DNA from: an uncultured Clostridia bacterium
GTDB taxonomy: Bacteria; Bacillota; Clostridia; UBA1381; UMGS1253
Assembly: GCA_934456295.1 (NCBI GenBank)
Contig: CAKSHB010000051.1
Location: forward strand, 1-9,913
DNA length: 9,913 nucleotides
Reading direction: 5' to 3'
Position 1 is the stretch's first letter; each line of letters begins with the position of its first letter. The notes beneath the pieces are model-generated. The model had not been told where the DNA came from. It ran no database searches and saw nothing but the letters and a program-made list of their open reading frames with translations. Shown piece by piece: positions 1 to 7,145 of the stretch. Made by a program: the position numbers and the translations under genes.

Positions 1-940
1 TGAGTGCACCTGTGCCGACAAACAGCACGCGCTCAAGCTCGCCTTGTTTTATTTTGTCCATTATGTGACCGCAGAACACTATCGCGCTGCAGCCGCAGCC
101 GCTGCCGCCGGAGTGTACGTCCTGCGCCTGTGCGTCAAAAACCAGATTTCCGCAGTCAAAATAATTCTTTGCTATGTCAAATCCCGAGGAACACAGCAAA
201 TCACGCGTTATATCCGAGCCTATCTGCGCAAGGTCGCCCGTGATTATCATATCGTAATCGGAGGGGGAAAAGCCGGTGTCTTTGAAATGTGCGGTAATTG
301 TATCAACGGCTGCCGGAGCCATTGCCGCGCCCATGTTATTTGCATCGCTTATTCCCATATCGATTATTTTGCCCGTTGTGGCATGTGTGATATACGGACC
401 GTTTCCGTGAGATGAAATCATGAGCGCACCCGAACCCGTCACGGTCCATTGTGATGTGGGAGGGCGCTGACCGCCGTATTCGAGCGGAAAACGGTACTGC
501 TTTTCCGAAGAGCAGAAATGGCTCGATGTGATTGCGATACAGTTATCGGCAAATCCGCCGTCAATTGCCATGGCGGCAAGCAAGCTGCTTTCCGCCATGG
601 TGGAGCATGCGCCGTACAGTCCGAAAAACGGTATGCCCATGTCCTTCATGGCGTAATGCGAGCCTGTGCATTGATTTAACAAATCACCGGCGAATATATA
701 ATCAACAGCGTCGGCTTTCATATCTGCTTTTCGCAGCAAATGGTATACGGCGCTTTTTTGGAGCTTGCTTTCGGCTTTTTCCCATGTTTTTTCTTCATAC
801 AAGTCGTCGTTTAGAATTTCATCGTAGCAATCGCGCAGCGGACCTTCGCCCTCTTTTACACCGGCGACCGAAGATGAGGCGGTTATTGATGGCGGATTAT
901 CAAATGCAATGCTTGATTTTCCGAGTCGTTTGTGTGCCAT
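1..940 (-). CDS. spoVAD: Stage V sporulation protein AD (SpoVAD), 3' end cut off by the window
   Basis: SpoVAD is a thiolase-fold protein that binds dipicolinic acid (DPA) and works with other SpoVA proteins to move Ca-DPA into the developing forespore. Reading the minus strand from ATG at 940 gives 313 complete codons with no stop. The family is about 338 residues, so roughly 25 C-terminal residues lie outside the window. Family landmarks are clear: AGDLLNQ (84-90), YGACST with the thiolase-type Cys112 (109-114), QRPPTSQWTVTGSGA (158-172), DMGISDANNMGAAMAPAAVD (194-213), TGDLAQIGSDI (234-244), SGGSGCGCSA (277-286) and FVGTGAL (307-313). The start follows a GGAAAGG ribosome binding site at 953-959. 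It sits 46 bp downstream of rubrerythrin on the same strand. In many spore formers spoVAD directly follows spoVAC; that gene is not upstream here. The family call is very secure. Confidence 0.96.
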   Translation of the reverse strand, partial: MAHKRLGKSSIAFDNPPSITASSSVAGVKEGEGPLRDCYDEILNDDLYEEKTWEKAESKLQKSAVYHLLRKADMKADAVDYIFAGDLLNQCTGSHYAMKDMGIPFFGLYGACSTMAESSLLAAMAIDGGFADNCIAITSSHFCSSEKQYRFPLEYGGQRPPTSQWTVTGSGALMISSHGNGPYITHATTGKIIDMGISDANNMGAAMAPAAVDTITAHFKDTGFSPSDYDMIITGDLAQIGSDITRDLLCSSGFDIAKNYFDCGNLVFDAQAQDVHSGGSGCGCSAIVFCGHIMDKIKQGELERVLFVGTGAL

Positions 941-986
941 ATGTTTTCACAGCCTTTCCGATAATACAGATTAATAATTACATTTG

Positions 987-1583
987 TCAGTGCTGATACG
1001 GTGCAAGTGAAAGTCTGATGAAAAAGCCTTTGTCATGCGAACATACGGGGCATTGTGCAGGAGCGGCAACTCCTTTGTATATGTGACCGCAGTTCAGACA
1101 CATCCAACCCGTTTCGCAGTCGGAAACAAAAAGCTTGTTTTGTTCGAGCAAATCTGCAAGAGTTTTGAAACGGACGCCGTGCGTTTTTTCGATTTCGGCA
1201 ATCATGGCAAATGATGACGCAATAGGTGCAAAGCCCTCTTTTGAGGCAGTGTCGGCAAAAGCTTTGTATATTGGGTCATGTTCTTCAAACTCATTATGCG
1301 CAGACATTTGCAAAAGCTTTAAAACATCGTCGCATGCTTCGGCAGGGTAGCCTGCATCGATTGTGATTGTCTGCGGCGACAGCTCGCGCAGATGGTTATA
1401 GAAAATTTTTGCATGTGCTCTTTCCTGATGAGCCGTAAAAGTAAATACTGCGTCTATGACATGAAGGTTTTGCTTTCGTGCGGCGTCTGCGGCGAAGGTG
1501 TAGCGGTTTCTCGCCTGGCTTTCTCCGGCAAATGCGCGCATGAGGTTTTTTGCGGTTTCACTTGTTTTAAAATCGACTGACAT
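987..1583 (-). CDS. rbr: Rubrerythrin (diiron peroxidase with C-terminal rubredoxin domain)
   Basis: Rubrerythrin is a cytoplasmic non-haem iron peroxidase that reduces hydrogen peroxide in anaerobes using electrons from NAD(P)H via rubredoxin-type partners. The 198-residue protein has the normal two-domain layout. The ferritin-like four-helix domain (about 5-148) carries the expected diiron ligands: Glu21 (GESQARNRY), Glu54 and His57 (QERAH), Glu98 and Glu101, and Glu132 with His135 (EIEKTH). The rubredoxin-like domain (about 158-190) has a [Fe(SCys)4] site from Cys162, Cys165, Cys178 and Cys181. The ATG at 1583 follows a strong AAAGGAG about 9 nt upstream. The gene is divergent from the hydrolase at 1818 and is followed by spoVAD after 46 bp. 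No convincing promoter was found for it in the AT-rich divergent region. Function is assigned from the complete ligand set. Confidence 0.96.
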   Translation of the reverse strand: MSVDFKTSETAKNLMRAFAGESQARNRYTFAADAARKQNLHVIDAVFTFTAHQERAHAKIFYNHLRELSPQTITIDAGYPAEACDDVLKLLQMSAHNEFEEHDPIYKAFADTASKEGFAPIASSFAMIAEIEKTHGVRFKTLADLLEQNKLFVSDCETGWMCLNCGHIYKGVAAPAQCPVCSHDKGFFIRLSLAPYQH

Positions 1584-1695
1584 TGTTAAAAACTCCTTTG
1601 GCTTGTTATATTTGGTTGTTATATTTATTTGTACGCATTGCTATTATTTGCAGATATGCGCGTATTATTACATAAAAAATTATGACGGAGGGTTA

Positions 1696-1732
1696 AAATA
1701 AATTAAAATTCAAAACAAATAAATTAAAATTC
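1696..1732. repeat. 16-bp perfect direct repeat, 21-bp period, before the hydrolase promoter
   Basis: The sequence AAATAAATTAAAATTC occurs at 1696-1711 and again at 1717-1732, separated by 5 bp. The repeats start 21 bp apart, two helical turns, so both copies face the same side of the DNA. The second copy ends 13 bp before the -35 hexamer at 1746. Such an arrangement suits an operator for a tandem-binding activator or an A/T-rich UP element. Which one, if either, is inference. Confidence 0.6.
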
Positions 1733-1745
1733 TAAAAAACGGCGA

Positions 1746-1774
1746 TTGACATGTGCAAAACGCTGTGATAGTAT
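1746..1774 (+). promoter_or_regulatory. Sigma-A-type promoter for the GH42-like hydrolase
   Basis: A perfect -35 TTGACA (1746-1751) is followed after 17 bp by TAGTAT (1769-1774), with an extended -10 TG at 1766-1767. Transcription would start near 1781, giving a leader of about 37 nt to the ATG at 1818. The promoter lies inside an in-frame upstream extension of the hydrolase reading frame, which argues against any start before 1818. Confidence 0.72.
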
Positions 1775-1817
1775 GTTTTTAACGGATAAAAATTATAAAT
1801 TTTCGGAGGGGATTTTT

Positions 1818-4157
1818 ATGGCTCATGAGGCAAAAGTCGGCGATTATAACGGCATGCCGGCGATTTTGATTGACGGAAAAGCGTATCCGCCGATGATGGC
1901 GACGATACGCACAAATGACAGAACAAAAATGGTTATTGACGAGCATTATTACAAAAGTCTCGGTGAGAGCGGAATAAAGATATTTTTTCTGATATGCGAT
2001 ACGGAATGGCTCAAAAAGGGAGCTTTTGATATGTTTTGCGAAGAGGCAGAAAAGCTTTTGAAAAACGTTCCCGACGCATACATAATGGTAAGAATAGGAA
2101 TGCATCCGCCTGCGGAATGGTGTGCTGAAAATCCGCAGGAAACGATGTGCTACAGTGACGGCAAAAAGCACCCGATGCACCTTTTTACGGAGTCATATGA
2201 GGCAGATTATCCGGCGATGTACTCTCTGTGCTCGGAAAAATGGCGTCATGACGCAGGAAAAGCGCTTATTGATACTTGCGAGCGTATCGAGAGCCTTCCG
2301 TATGGCGACAGAGTTATCGGATATTTCTTTGCGGCGGGCGGAACGAGCGAATGGTACTATATGACGCCGACGGAGTATACGAAAAAAACCAACAAGCTCG
2401 ATTCGGGCGGATTTGAACAGGTTTCCGATATGGGCGGCGATGATGTGTACGGAGATTTGAGCGATGCGTTCAAAAAGAGTTTTTCAAAGTATCTGAAAAG
2501 CAAATATAAGACAAACGAGAACCTTCGCAGGGCATGGAATGATGAAAGTGCGGACATTGATAATCCGAAAATTCCTGATTGCGATGAAAGATATTATGTG
2601 AACGGGATTGATTATGATATCGACCATCCGCCGCAGCTTTTTGCAAACACGCCCGAACCGCCTCCGCCGGCAAACGGAACAAATATAGGCAGTTTTATAG
2701 ATATGGACAGATACTGCGATGTGTTTGATTTCTACCGCGCATGGCATATAGGGGTTGCGGAGTCGGTAGTTTATTTCGGCAATTTGATAAAGGAAAGGTC
2801 AAAAAACCTTCTGACTGGCGCTTTTTACGGTTCTGCCGGCTCGGTGAAGTTTTTCTCTATGGGACAAATCGGCGGAGTTACGAATATTCTTGACTCGGGA
2901 AAAATCGATTTTCTGGCATCGCCGGGCGTGTATGAAAACCGTCAGCCGGGCGGATTTGTGGGACAGAGGCAGGTATTTGACTCGTTTACCCTCAGAAACC
3001 GTATGTTTATTGTCGAGGAGGACGCGCGGACGCATTTTGAGAATAAATATTTTGCATCATATGTCGAAATGTTTGACATGAATGATACTGTAAATGTTTT
3101 AAAACGCGAGTTTGGAAGAAATGTATGCCAGAATTTGCAGGCATGGTGGTTTGACCAGCTTTTGGGAGGAAAAAGGTATAAGCACGCTCAAATCTATGAG
3201 CTGTTTAAACGCCAACAGCAGATTGCCGCACAGTCATATGAAAAGGACAGGCGCAAAAACAGTGAAATTGCGTTTATATATGATGAGGAGAGCTACCATG
3301 TTGTTGCCGAAGAAACCACACATCAGATGGTTGAGCTGTTCAGAAATTATGAAATTGATTTGATAGGCGCGCCGTCGGATAGATATTATCATCAGGATAT
3401 GGCGGACGATAACATGCCCGATTACAAGCTGTATGTGTTTGTGAATACGTTCTATCTCACAGACAGCGAGCGTGAGGTTATCAGAAGAAAGCTGCGCAAA
3501 AATAATGCGGCGGCGCTGTTTATGTATGCCTCGGGACTTATAAATCCCGACAGAAAGCCCTCGCTGTGTGAGAAGAATATTTCGGAGTTTACGGGAATAA
3601 ATATAGGAAAGCTTGACGGTGTACATTCGGGAAAAATGCGGCTTATGCGCACATGTGAAAACAGTATAGTGAAAAATCTCGATATGGGCGAATTTTACGG
3701 CGATTTTAAGCGCAAAATGTGGGCTAATTGCAGCAGTTATATGAACAGAATAAAGACATCAAGGGTGAATTTGTATCCATGCTTTTATGCAGATGATGAG
3801 AGCAGCGAGGCGCTGGCGTATTTTGTTTCAAACGGGAAAACAGCTTTGGCTGTAAAGGATTGTGACGGATACAGGGCGATATACTGCGGCACAAAATATC
3901 TTGGCTCGGACATTATGCGCGAAATTGCGCGGTATGCGGGCTGCCACATTTACTGCGACAGCGACGATGTTCTTTATGTGAATAAATCATATGTTACAAT
4001 TCATGCTTCGCACAGCGGCGCAAAAAAGATTTGTCTGCCTGATAAGTGCAGTGCATACGAAGTTTATGAGCAAAAATACTATAGTGATGACAGCAGCACA
4101 ATCGAGTTTGAGCTGCTTAAAGGCGAAACGAAGATGTTTGAACTCAGACATAAGTAA
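1818..4157 (+). CDS. GH42-like (clan GH-A-type) glycoside hydrolase, substrate unknown
   Basis: This 779-residue protein looks like an intracellular glycoside hydrolase related to GH42 beta-galactosidases, but it does not match a family I can name. The N-terminal part (about 15-445) reads as a TIM barrel. It includes the GH42-like stretch LKSKYKTNENLRRAWN (226-241), a likely acid/base Glu178 in GTSEW, and a likely nucleophile at Glu400 or Glu401 in FIVEEDARTH. Residues about 480-600 resemble the Rossmann-like GH42 trimerisation domain (SEIAFIYDE, then YKLYVFVNTFYL). Residues 650-779 look like a beta-rich C-terminal domain. There is no signal peptide, so it should act on imported oligosaccharides. 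The ATG at 1818 is chosen because GGAGGGG (1805-1811) precedes it by 6 nt; an in-frame TTG at 1746 lies within the promoter. No transporter or sugar regulator is adjacent. Hydrolase fold is likely; substrate is not inferable. Confidence 0.8.
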   Translation: MAHEAKVGDYNGMPAILIDGKAYPPMMATIRTNDRTKMVIDEHYYKSLGESGIKIFFLICDTEWLKKGAFDMFCEEAEKLLKNVPDAYIMVRIGMHPPAEWCAENPQETMCYSDGKKHPMHLFTESYEADYPAMYSLCSEKWRHDAGKALIDTCERIESLPYGDRVIGYFFAAGGTSEWYYMTPTEYTKKTNKLDSGGFEQVSDMGGDDVYGDLSDAFKKSFSKYLKSKYKTNENLRRAWNDESADIDNPKIPDCDERYYVNGIDYDIDHPPQLFANTPEPPPPANGTNIGSFIDMDRYCDVFDFYRAWHIGVAESVVYFGNLIKERSKNLLTGAFYGSAGSVKFFSMGQIGGVTNILDSGKIDFLASPGVYENRQPGGFVGQRQVFDSFTLRNRMFIVEEDARTHFENKYFASYVEMFDMNDTVNVLKREFGRNVCQNLQAWWFDQLLGGKRYKHAQIYELFKRQQQIAAQSYEKDRRKNSEIAFIYDEESYHVVAEETTHQMVELFRNYEIDLIGAPSDRYYHQDMADDNMPDYKLYVFVNTFYLTDSEREVIRRKLRKNNAAALFMYASGLINPDRKPSLCEKNISEFTGINIGKLDGVHSGKMRLMRTCENSIVKNLDMGEFYGDFKRKMWANCSSYMNRIKTSRVNLYPCFYADDESSEALAYFVSNGKTALAVKDCDGYRAIYCGTKYLGSDIMREIARYAGCHIYCDSDDVLYVNKSYVTIHASHSGAKKICLPDKCSAYEVYEQKYYSDDSSTIEFELLKGETKMFELRHK

Positions 4158-4179
4158 GCGATATGCGTTTGGGTGAAAT

Positions 4180-4208
4180 TTGACAAAGACTGCTTATGGG
4201 TATATAAT
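4180..4208 (+). promoter_or_regulatory. Perfect consensus sigma-A promoter for the vanZ-like operon
   Basis: TTGACA at 4180-4185 is followed after exactly 17 bp by TATAAT at 4203-4208, matching the consensus at all twelve positions. Transcription would start near 4215, only about 26 nt before the GTG start at 4241. The promoter begins 22 bp after the hydrolase stop with no terminator between, so the operon may also receive read-through. Confidence 0.88.
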
Positions 4209-4240
4209 TAAAAGAAAGAATGTATTTTGGAGGGCAGCCG

Positions 4241-4780
4241 GTGAAAAATTTCTATCTTGTGTTAACATTGGTGATAGTGTCAGCTATATTTTTCTTTTCA
4301 ATGCAGCCCGGAAGTGTGTCGACAAAGCTCAGCCGTCCGATTTCCGACAGAGTGGCGGATACGCTTTTGGAAGATGACGGTGTGGCGGAAAAAAACGGCA
4401 TATCAAAAAAAGATGACGGCGAAAGTACGGAAAAGGAAAAAGAACACAATGAAGCGCTTAAAAACAACTTTTATTCTGCCGTTGAGGACAAAATAAGAAA
4501 TATGGCCCACTCGTTTCTTTTTATGTGCTTAGGCTTCAGTTTTTATATGTACATGAGCCTGCGCGGCGGTATGAACCGCAAAAAAGCTTTGATTGTGTTT
4601 GGCATATGCTGCCTCTATGGATTGCTTGATGAAATAAAACAGCATTTTGTGCCGGAGAGGGACTTTACCGCGATAGATGTGGTGATGGATTGTATCGGTG
4701 CGGCTGTCGGCGTATGTGCGGCGACGCTGCGTCGGCGCATGTTCGGGTTTTACAAAAGAAAGAGCAGGCAGAAACAATAA
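4241..4780 (+). CDS. VanZ-like family membrane protein
   Basis: This 179-residue protein belongs to the VanZ-like family of small membrane proteins. The family is named for teicoplanin-resistance VanZ, but most chromosomal members have no established role. Four membrane segments can be seen: about 4-20, 90-107, 114-130 and 144-163. Family signatures are FSMQPG (19-24) after the first segment, RNMAH (86-90) opening the second, and YGLLDEIKQHFVPERDFTAIDV (split as YGLLDE 126-131, IKQHF 132-136, PERDF 138-142, then IDV) around the third and fourth. Residues about 30-80 form a long, highly charged loop rich in Lys, Glu and Asp. The GTG start at 4241 is chosen because GGAGGG (4229-4234) lies 6 nt upstream; the in-frame ATG at 4220 lacks a usable site. 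It is the first gene of a probable three-gene operon. Nothing nearby points to glycopeptide resistance. Confidence 0.88.
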   Translation: MKNFYLVLTLVIVSAIFFFSMQPGSVSTKLSRPISDRVADTLLEDDGVAEKNGISKKDDGESTEKEKEHNEALKNNFYSAVEDKIRNMAHSFLFMCLGFSFYMYMSLRGGMNRKKALIVFGICCLYGLLDEIKQHFVPERDFTAIDVVMDCIGAAVGVCAATLRRRMFGFYKRKSRQKQ

Positions 4781-4820
4781 AAAGAAAAAATAATAACAAA
4801 CGATTGGGAAGGGTATGAAA

Positions 4821-5789
4821 ATGGATAAAAAGTATAATGTATACATAGCTTCATGTGCAAGCGACGGCGGGATTTATCACTATGAGATGGACGGCGGAAG
4901 GCTTGAGCTTAAAGAAAAGACGGACTGTGACAGCCCGATGTATCTTGCTGAGTCGGACGGCAGAATGTATACGATTTTAAAAGAGCCTTTTGGGGACAGT
5001 GAGCACAGCGGACTTACTTATTTTGATATAAATGATGACGGAAGCCTCGGCGGCAGTCATGAAACGCTGTCCACAAAAGGTGTGGTTGCATGCCATTTGG
5101 CTGTTGATGGGAAAAATGTTTACTGTGTAAATTATGTATCGGGCAGTGTGATAAAAATGCCGGATAAGCTCGTTGTACATTTGGGACACGGACCGCACCC
5201 TGTGCGCCAGACATCGCCGCATACGCATTTTACGGCTCTGTCGCCCGACAAAAAGTATATTTTTGTTGTGGATTTGGGACTTGATTCGATTTTTGTGTAC
5301 GATAAGGATTTGAATGAGGTTTCGAGAACATGCGTGTCTGCGGGACACGGAGCAAGACATCTTGCGTACAGCGAGGACGGAAAATATGTATTTTGCGCAA
5401 ATGAACTTGCGGCGACGGTGTCGGTGTTTGCATATGACGACGGCAGGCTTGAGCTGCTTGATACGGCAGAATCGCTGCCGAAGGATTTTTGCAAAAAAAA
5501 TCTTATGGCTGCAATAAGGGTGTGCGGCGATTATGTGTATGCGTCGAACAGGGGGCAGGACGCAATTGTGTGTTATAAGTTTGAAAACGGCAGGCTTACG
5601 CTTAAAAACACGGTAAGCTGCGGCGGAAATTCGCCGAGAGATTTTAACATGGTCGGCGAATATATTCTGTGCACAAACGAAAACAGCGACAATGTTACGG
5701 TGTTTAAATTTGACGGTGATAAAATCGAAAAATTGCCCGATGAACTGCATATGGCGCATCCGCTGTGTGTAATATCATCTGAAAAATAA
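4821..5789 (+). CDS. Lactonase-family beta-propeller protein, 6-phosphogluconolactonase-like
   Basis: The 322-residue protein matches the seven-bladed beta-propeller lactonase family (YkgB/YbhE type). Its characterised members hydrolyse 6-phosphoglucono-delta-lactone to 6-phosphogluconate in the cytoplasm, the second step of the oxidative pentose phosphate pathway. Family motifs are present in order: CHLAVDG (91-97), SPHTHF (132-137), SPDKKYIFVVDLG (141-153), GHGARHL (175-181, where the family often has Pro for Ala), SNRGQDAI (242-249), SPRDF (271-275) and NENSDNV (286-292). There is no signal peptide. The purine-rich GGGAAGGG at 4806-4813 is 7 nt from the ATG at 4821 but only 1 nt from an in-frame ATG at 4815, so 4821 is preferred. 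It lies 40 bp after the vanZ-like gene and 23 bp before the glycosylase. Some family members act on other lactones or have no known substrate, so the exact reaction is less sure than the fold. Confidence 0.88.
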   Translation: MDKKYNVYIASCASDGGIYHYEMDGGRLELKEKTDCDSPMYLAESDGRMYTILKEPFGDSEHSGLTYFDINDDGSLGGSHETLSTKGVVACHLAVDGKNVYCVNYVSGSVIKMPDKLVVHLGHGPHPVRQTSPHTHFTALSPDKKYIFVVDLGLDSIFVYDKDLNEVSRTCVSAGHGARHLAYSEDGKYVFCANELAATVSVFAYDDGRLELLDTAESLPKDFCKKNLMAAIRVCGDYVYASNRGQDAIVCYKFENGRLTLKNTVSCGGNSPRDFNMVGEYILCTNENSDNVTVFKFDGDKIEKLPDELHMAHPLCVISSEK

Positions 5790-5812
5790 TTATACGCTGA
5801 CCGGAGAAGATT

Positions 5813-6292
5813 ATGATAAAGCACCCGTTTGAGGCATTGTATGATAAAAATTCGAGAATACTGATTTTGGGCAGTTTTCCGTCTGTTAAATCGCGTGAAC
5901 AGAATTTTTTCTACGGACATGCGCAAAACCGCTTCTGGCGCGTTACGGCAAAGGTTTTCGATGCGTCCGTGCCCGAAACAATACAGCAGAAGCGTGAGTT
6001 TTTGCTTGCGCACGGGATAGCGCTGTGGGACGTGATTGCGTCATGCGATATAGAGGGCAGCGCTGACAGCACTATAAAAAATGTTACGGCAAACGATTTG
6101 GAGCCGATACTGTCATGTGCGGACATAAGGCAGATTTTTGTCAACGGAAAAACCGCACATCGTTATTATCAGAGGTACACGGAACCGAAAATATGCCGCG
6201 GCGCGATATGTCTGCCGTCAACTTCGCCGGCAAATGCCGCATGGACCTTTGAGAGGCTTGTCGGGGCATGGAGCATTATAAAGGACTTTTAA
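5813..6292 (+). CDS. DNA-deoxyinosine glycosylase (hypoxanthine DNA glycosylase, UDG superfamily family 6)
   Basis: This 159-residue protein belongs to the hypoxanthine-DNA glycosylase branch of the uracil-DNA glycosylase superfamily, which removes hypoxanthine (deaminated adenine) from DNA and so starts base excision repair. Landmarks are ILILGSFPS (16-24), FYGHAQNRFW (33-42) with Asn39 at the position implicated in catalysis in the archaeal member, LWDV (71-74), FVNGKTA (109-115) and LPSTSPANA (134-142), the last corresponding to the usual substrate-clamping loop of the superfamily. Length is normal for the family. The ATG at 5813 follows GGAGA (5803-5807) by 5 nt and lies 23 bp after the lactonase stop, suggesting co-transcription. 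A second in-frame option was not needed. The family call is confident; activity on other deaminated bases cannot be judged. Confidence 0.9.
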   Translation: MIKHPFEALYDKNSRILILGSFPSVKSREQNFFYGHAQNRFWRVTAKVFDASVPETIQQKREFLLAHGIALWDVIASCDIEGSADSTIKNVTANDLEPILSCADIRQIFVNGKTAHRYYQRYTEPKICRGAICLPSTSPANAAWTFERLVGAWSIIKDF

Positions 6293-6390
6293 AATTTATA
6301 ACAAAATTTGCTGTATTGAAAATATATGATTTAATTTTATTTTAATATTGACGGTATAAAATAATGGCAGATGCTTAAATACGCTTCGGC

Positions 6391-6418
6391 GCAGGACAGC
6401 GTTCTGCCGTATTTTTTT
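6391..6418 (+). terminator. Intrinsic terminator-like hairpin in front of the two-component operon
   Basis: A 7-bp stem GCAGGAC / GTTCTGC (6391-6397 with 6401-6407, one G-U pair) closes an AGC triloop and is followed by CGTA and seven T (6412-6418). An alternative, longer fold pairs GGCAGA (6366-6371) plus ACGCT (6381-6385) with the same 3' arm (6398-6408), leaving a 9-nt bulge. It lies 99 bp after the glycosylase stop and 50 bp before the response regulator ATG. It may end the 4241-6292 operon, act as an attenuator of the downstream genes, or both. Confidence 0.55.
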
Positions 6419-6467
6419 CGGAGATGGGAACTATGCCCGCTGCGCGTCGGCGGAAGAGGTGTAATAT

Positions 6468-7145
6468 ATGAGAGTGCTTGTTGTTGAAGATGAAAGGGAT
6501 TTGAACAGGGTAATAAGCAAACGTCTTGAGAAGGCGGGGTATTGTGTTGACAGCTGTTTTGACGGCGAGGAGGCGCTTGATTACATAGAGGCAGGCGAAT
6601 TTGATGCGGTTGTGATGGATATAATGATGCCGAAAATGGACGGGCTTGAGGTTGTGAAGCGTATGCGCGAAAAAAAAATCGATGTTCCCGTGCTGTTTCT
6701 GACCGCAAAGGATACGGTTTCCGACCGTGTGGCAGGACTTGATGCCGGCGCAGAGGATTATCTCATAAAGCCGTTTGCCTTTGAGGAGCTGCTTGCACGC
6801 ATACGCGTGATGATGCGGAAAAGCGCCGGCAGAGCGACAAATGAGTTTTTGGCGGGCGATTTGAAGCTTGATACAGCGACAAGGCGCGTATGGCGCGGCG
6901 ATGATGAAATCAGTTTGTCGGCAAAGGAATTTGATATACTTGAATATCTTATGAGGAATAAAGATATTGTGCTTTCACGCGAGAAAATCGAAAACCATGT
7001 GTGGAATTTTGATTACTCGGGCGGTACAAATGTTGTTGACGTATACATAAGATATCTCAGAAAAAAGGTTGATGATCCGTATGAAAACAAGCTGATACAT
7101 ACAATCAGAGTGAAAGGCTATGTGCTGAGGGAAGAAAATGAGTAA
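6468..7145 (+). CDS. OmpR/PhoB-family two-component response regulator
   Basis: This 225-residue DNA-binding regulator is phosphorylated by its partner kinase and then controls transcription. The receiver domain (1-118) has the acidic pair Glu7-Asp8, phosphoacceptor Asp51 in VVMDIMMPKMDG, Thr79 and Lys101 (IKPF), so it should be fully functional. The C-terminal winged helix (about 127-221) has the family pattern LSAKEFDILEYLM (150-162), then LSREKIENHVW (169-179), the recognition-helix region NVVDVYIRYLRKK (188-200), and the wing IRVKGYVL (213-220). The ATG at 6468 follows GGAAGAGG (6452-6459) by 8 nt. Just upstream, CCGC and GCGG (within 6437-6454) could pair and crowd the ribosome binding site. 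The stop overlaps the kinase start by 8 nt, implying translational coupling. Signal and targets are unknown. Confidence 0.96.
   Translation: MRVLVVEDERDLNRVISKRLEKAGYCVDSCFDGEEALDYIEAGEFDAVVMDIMMPKMDGLEVVKRMREKKIDVPVLFLTAKDTVSDRVAGLDAGAEDYLIKPFAFEELLARIRVMMRKSAGRATNEFLAGDLKLDTATRRVWRGDDEISLSAKEFDILEYLMRNKDIVLSREKIENHVWNFDYSGGTNVVDVYIRYLRKKVDDPYENKLIHTIRVKGYVLREENE

Noticed and set aside
941..990. A possible promoter for spoVAD on the minus strand: CTGACA (985-990), 18-bp spacer, TATTAT (961-966).
   Set aside because: The start of transcription would fall inside the ribosome binding site (953-959), and no sigma-G-type -35/-10 pair was found. Read-through from rubrerythrin is simpler.
1746..1817. 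A TTG-initiated 24-residue N-terminal extension of the hydrolase.
   Set aside because: It starts on the -35 element, has no ribosome binding site, and the ATG at 1818 has an excellent one.
4977..5759. A 260-codon open frame on the minus strand opposite the lactonase gene.
   Set aside because: It is antisense to a gene with clear family motifs, its product is rich in Arg, His, Ile and Lys without recognisable motifs, and it has the look of a shadow frame produced by codon bias.
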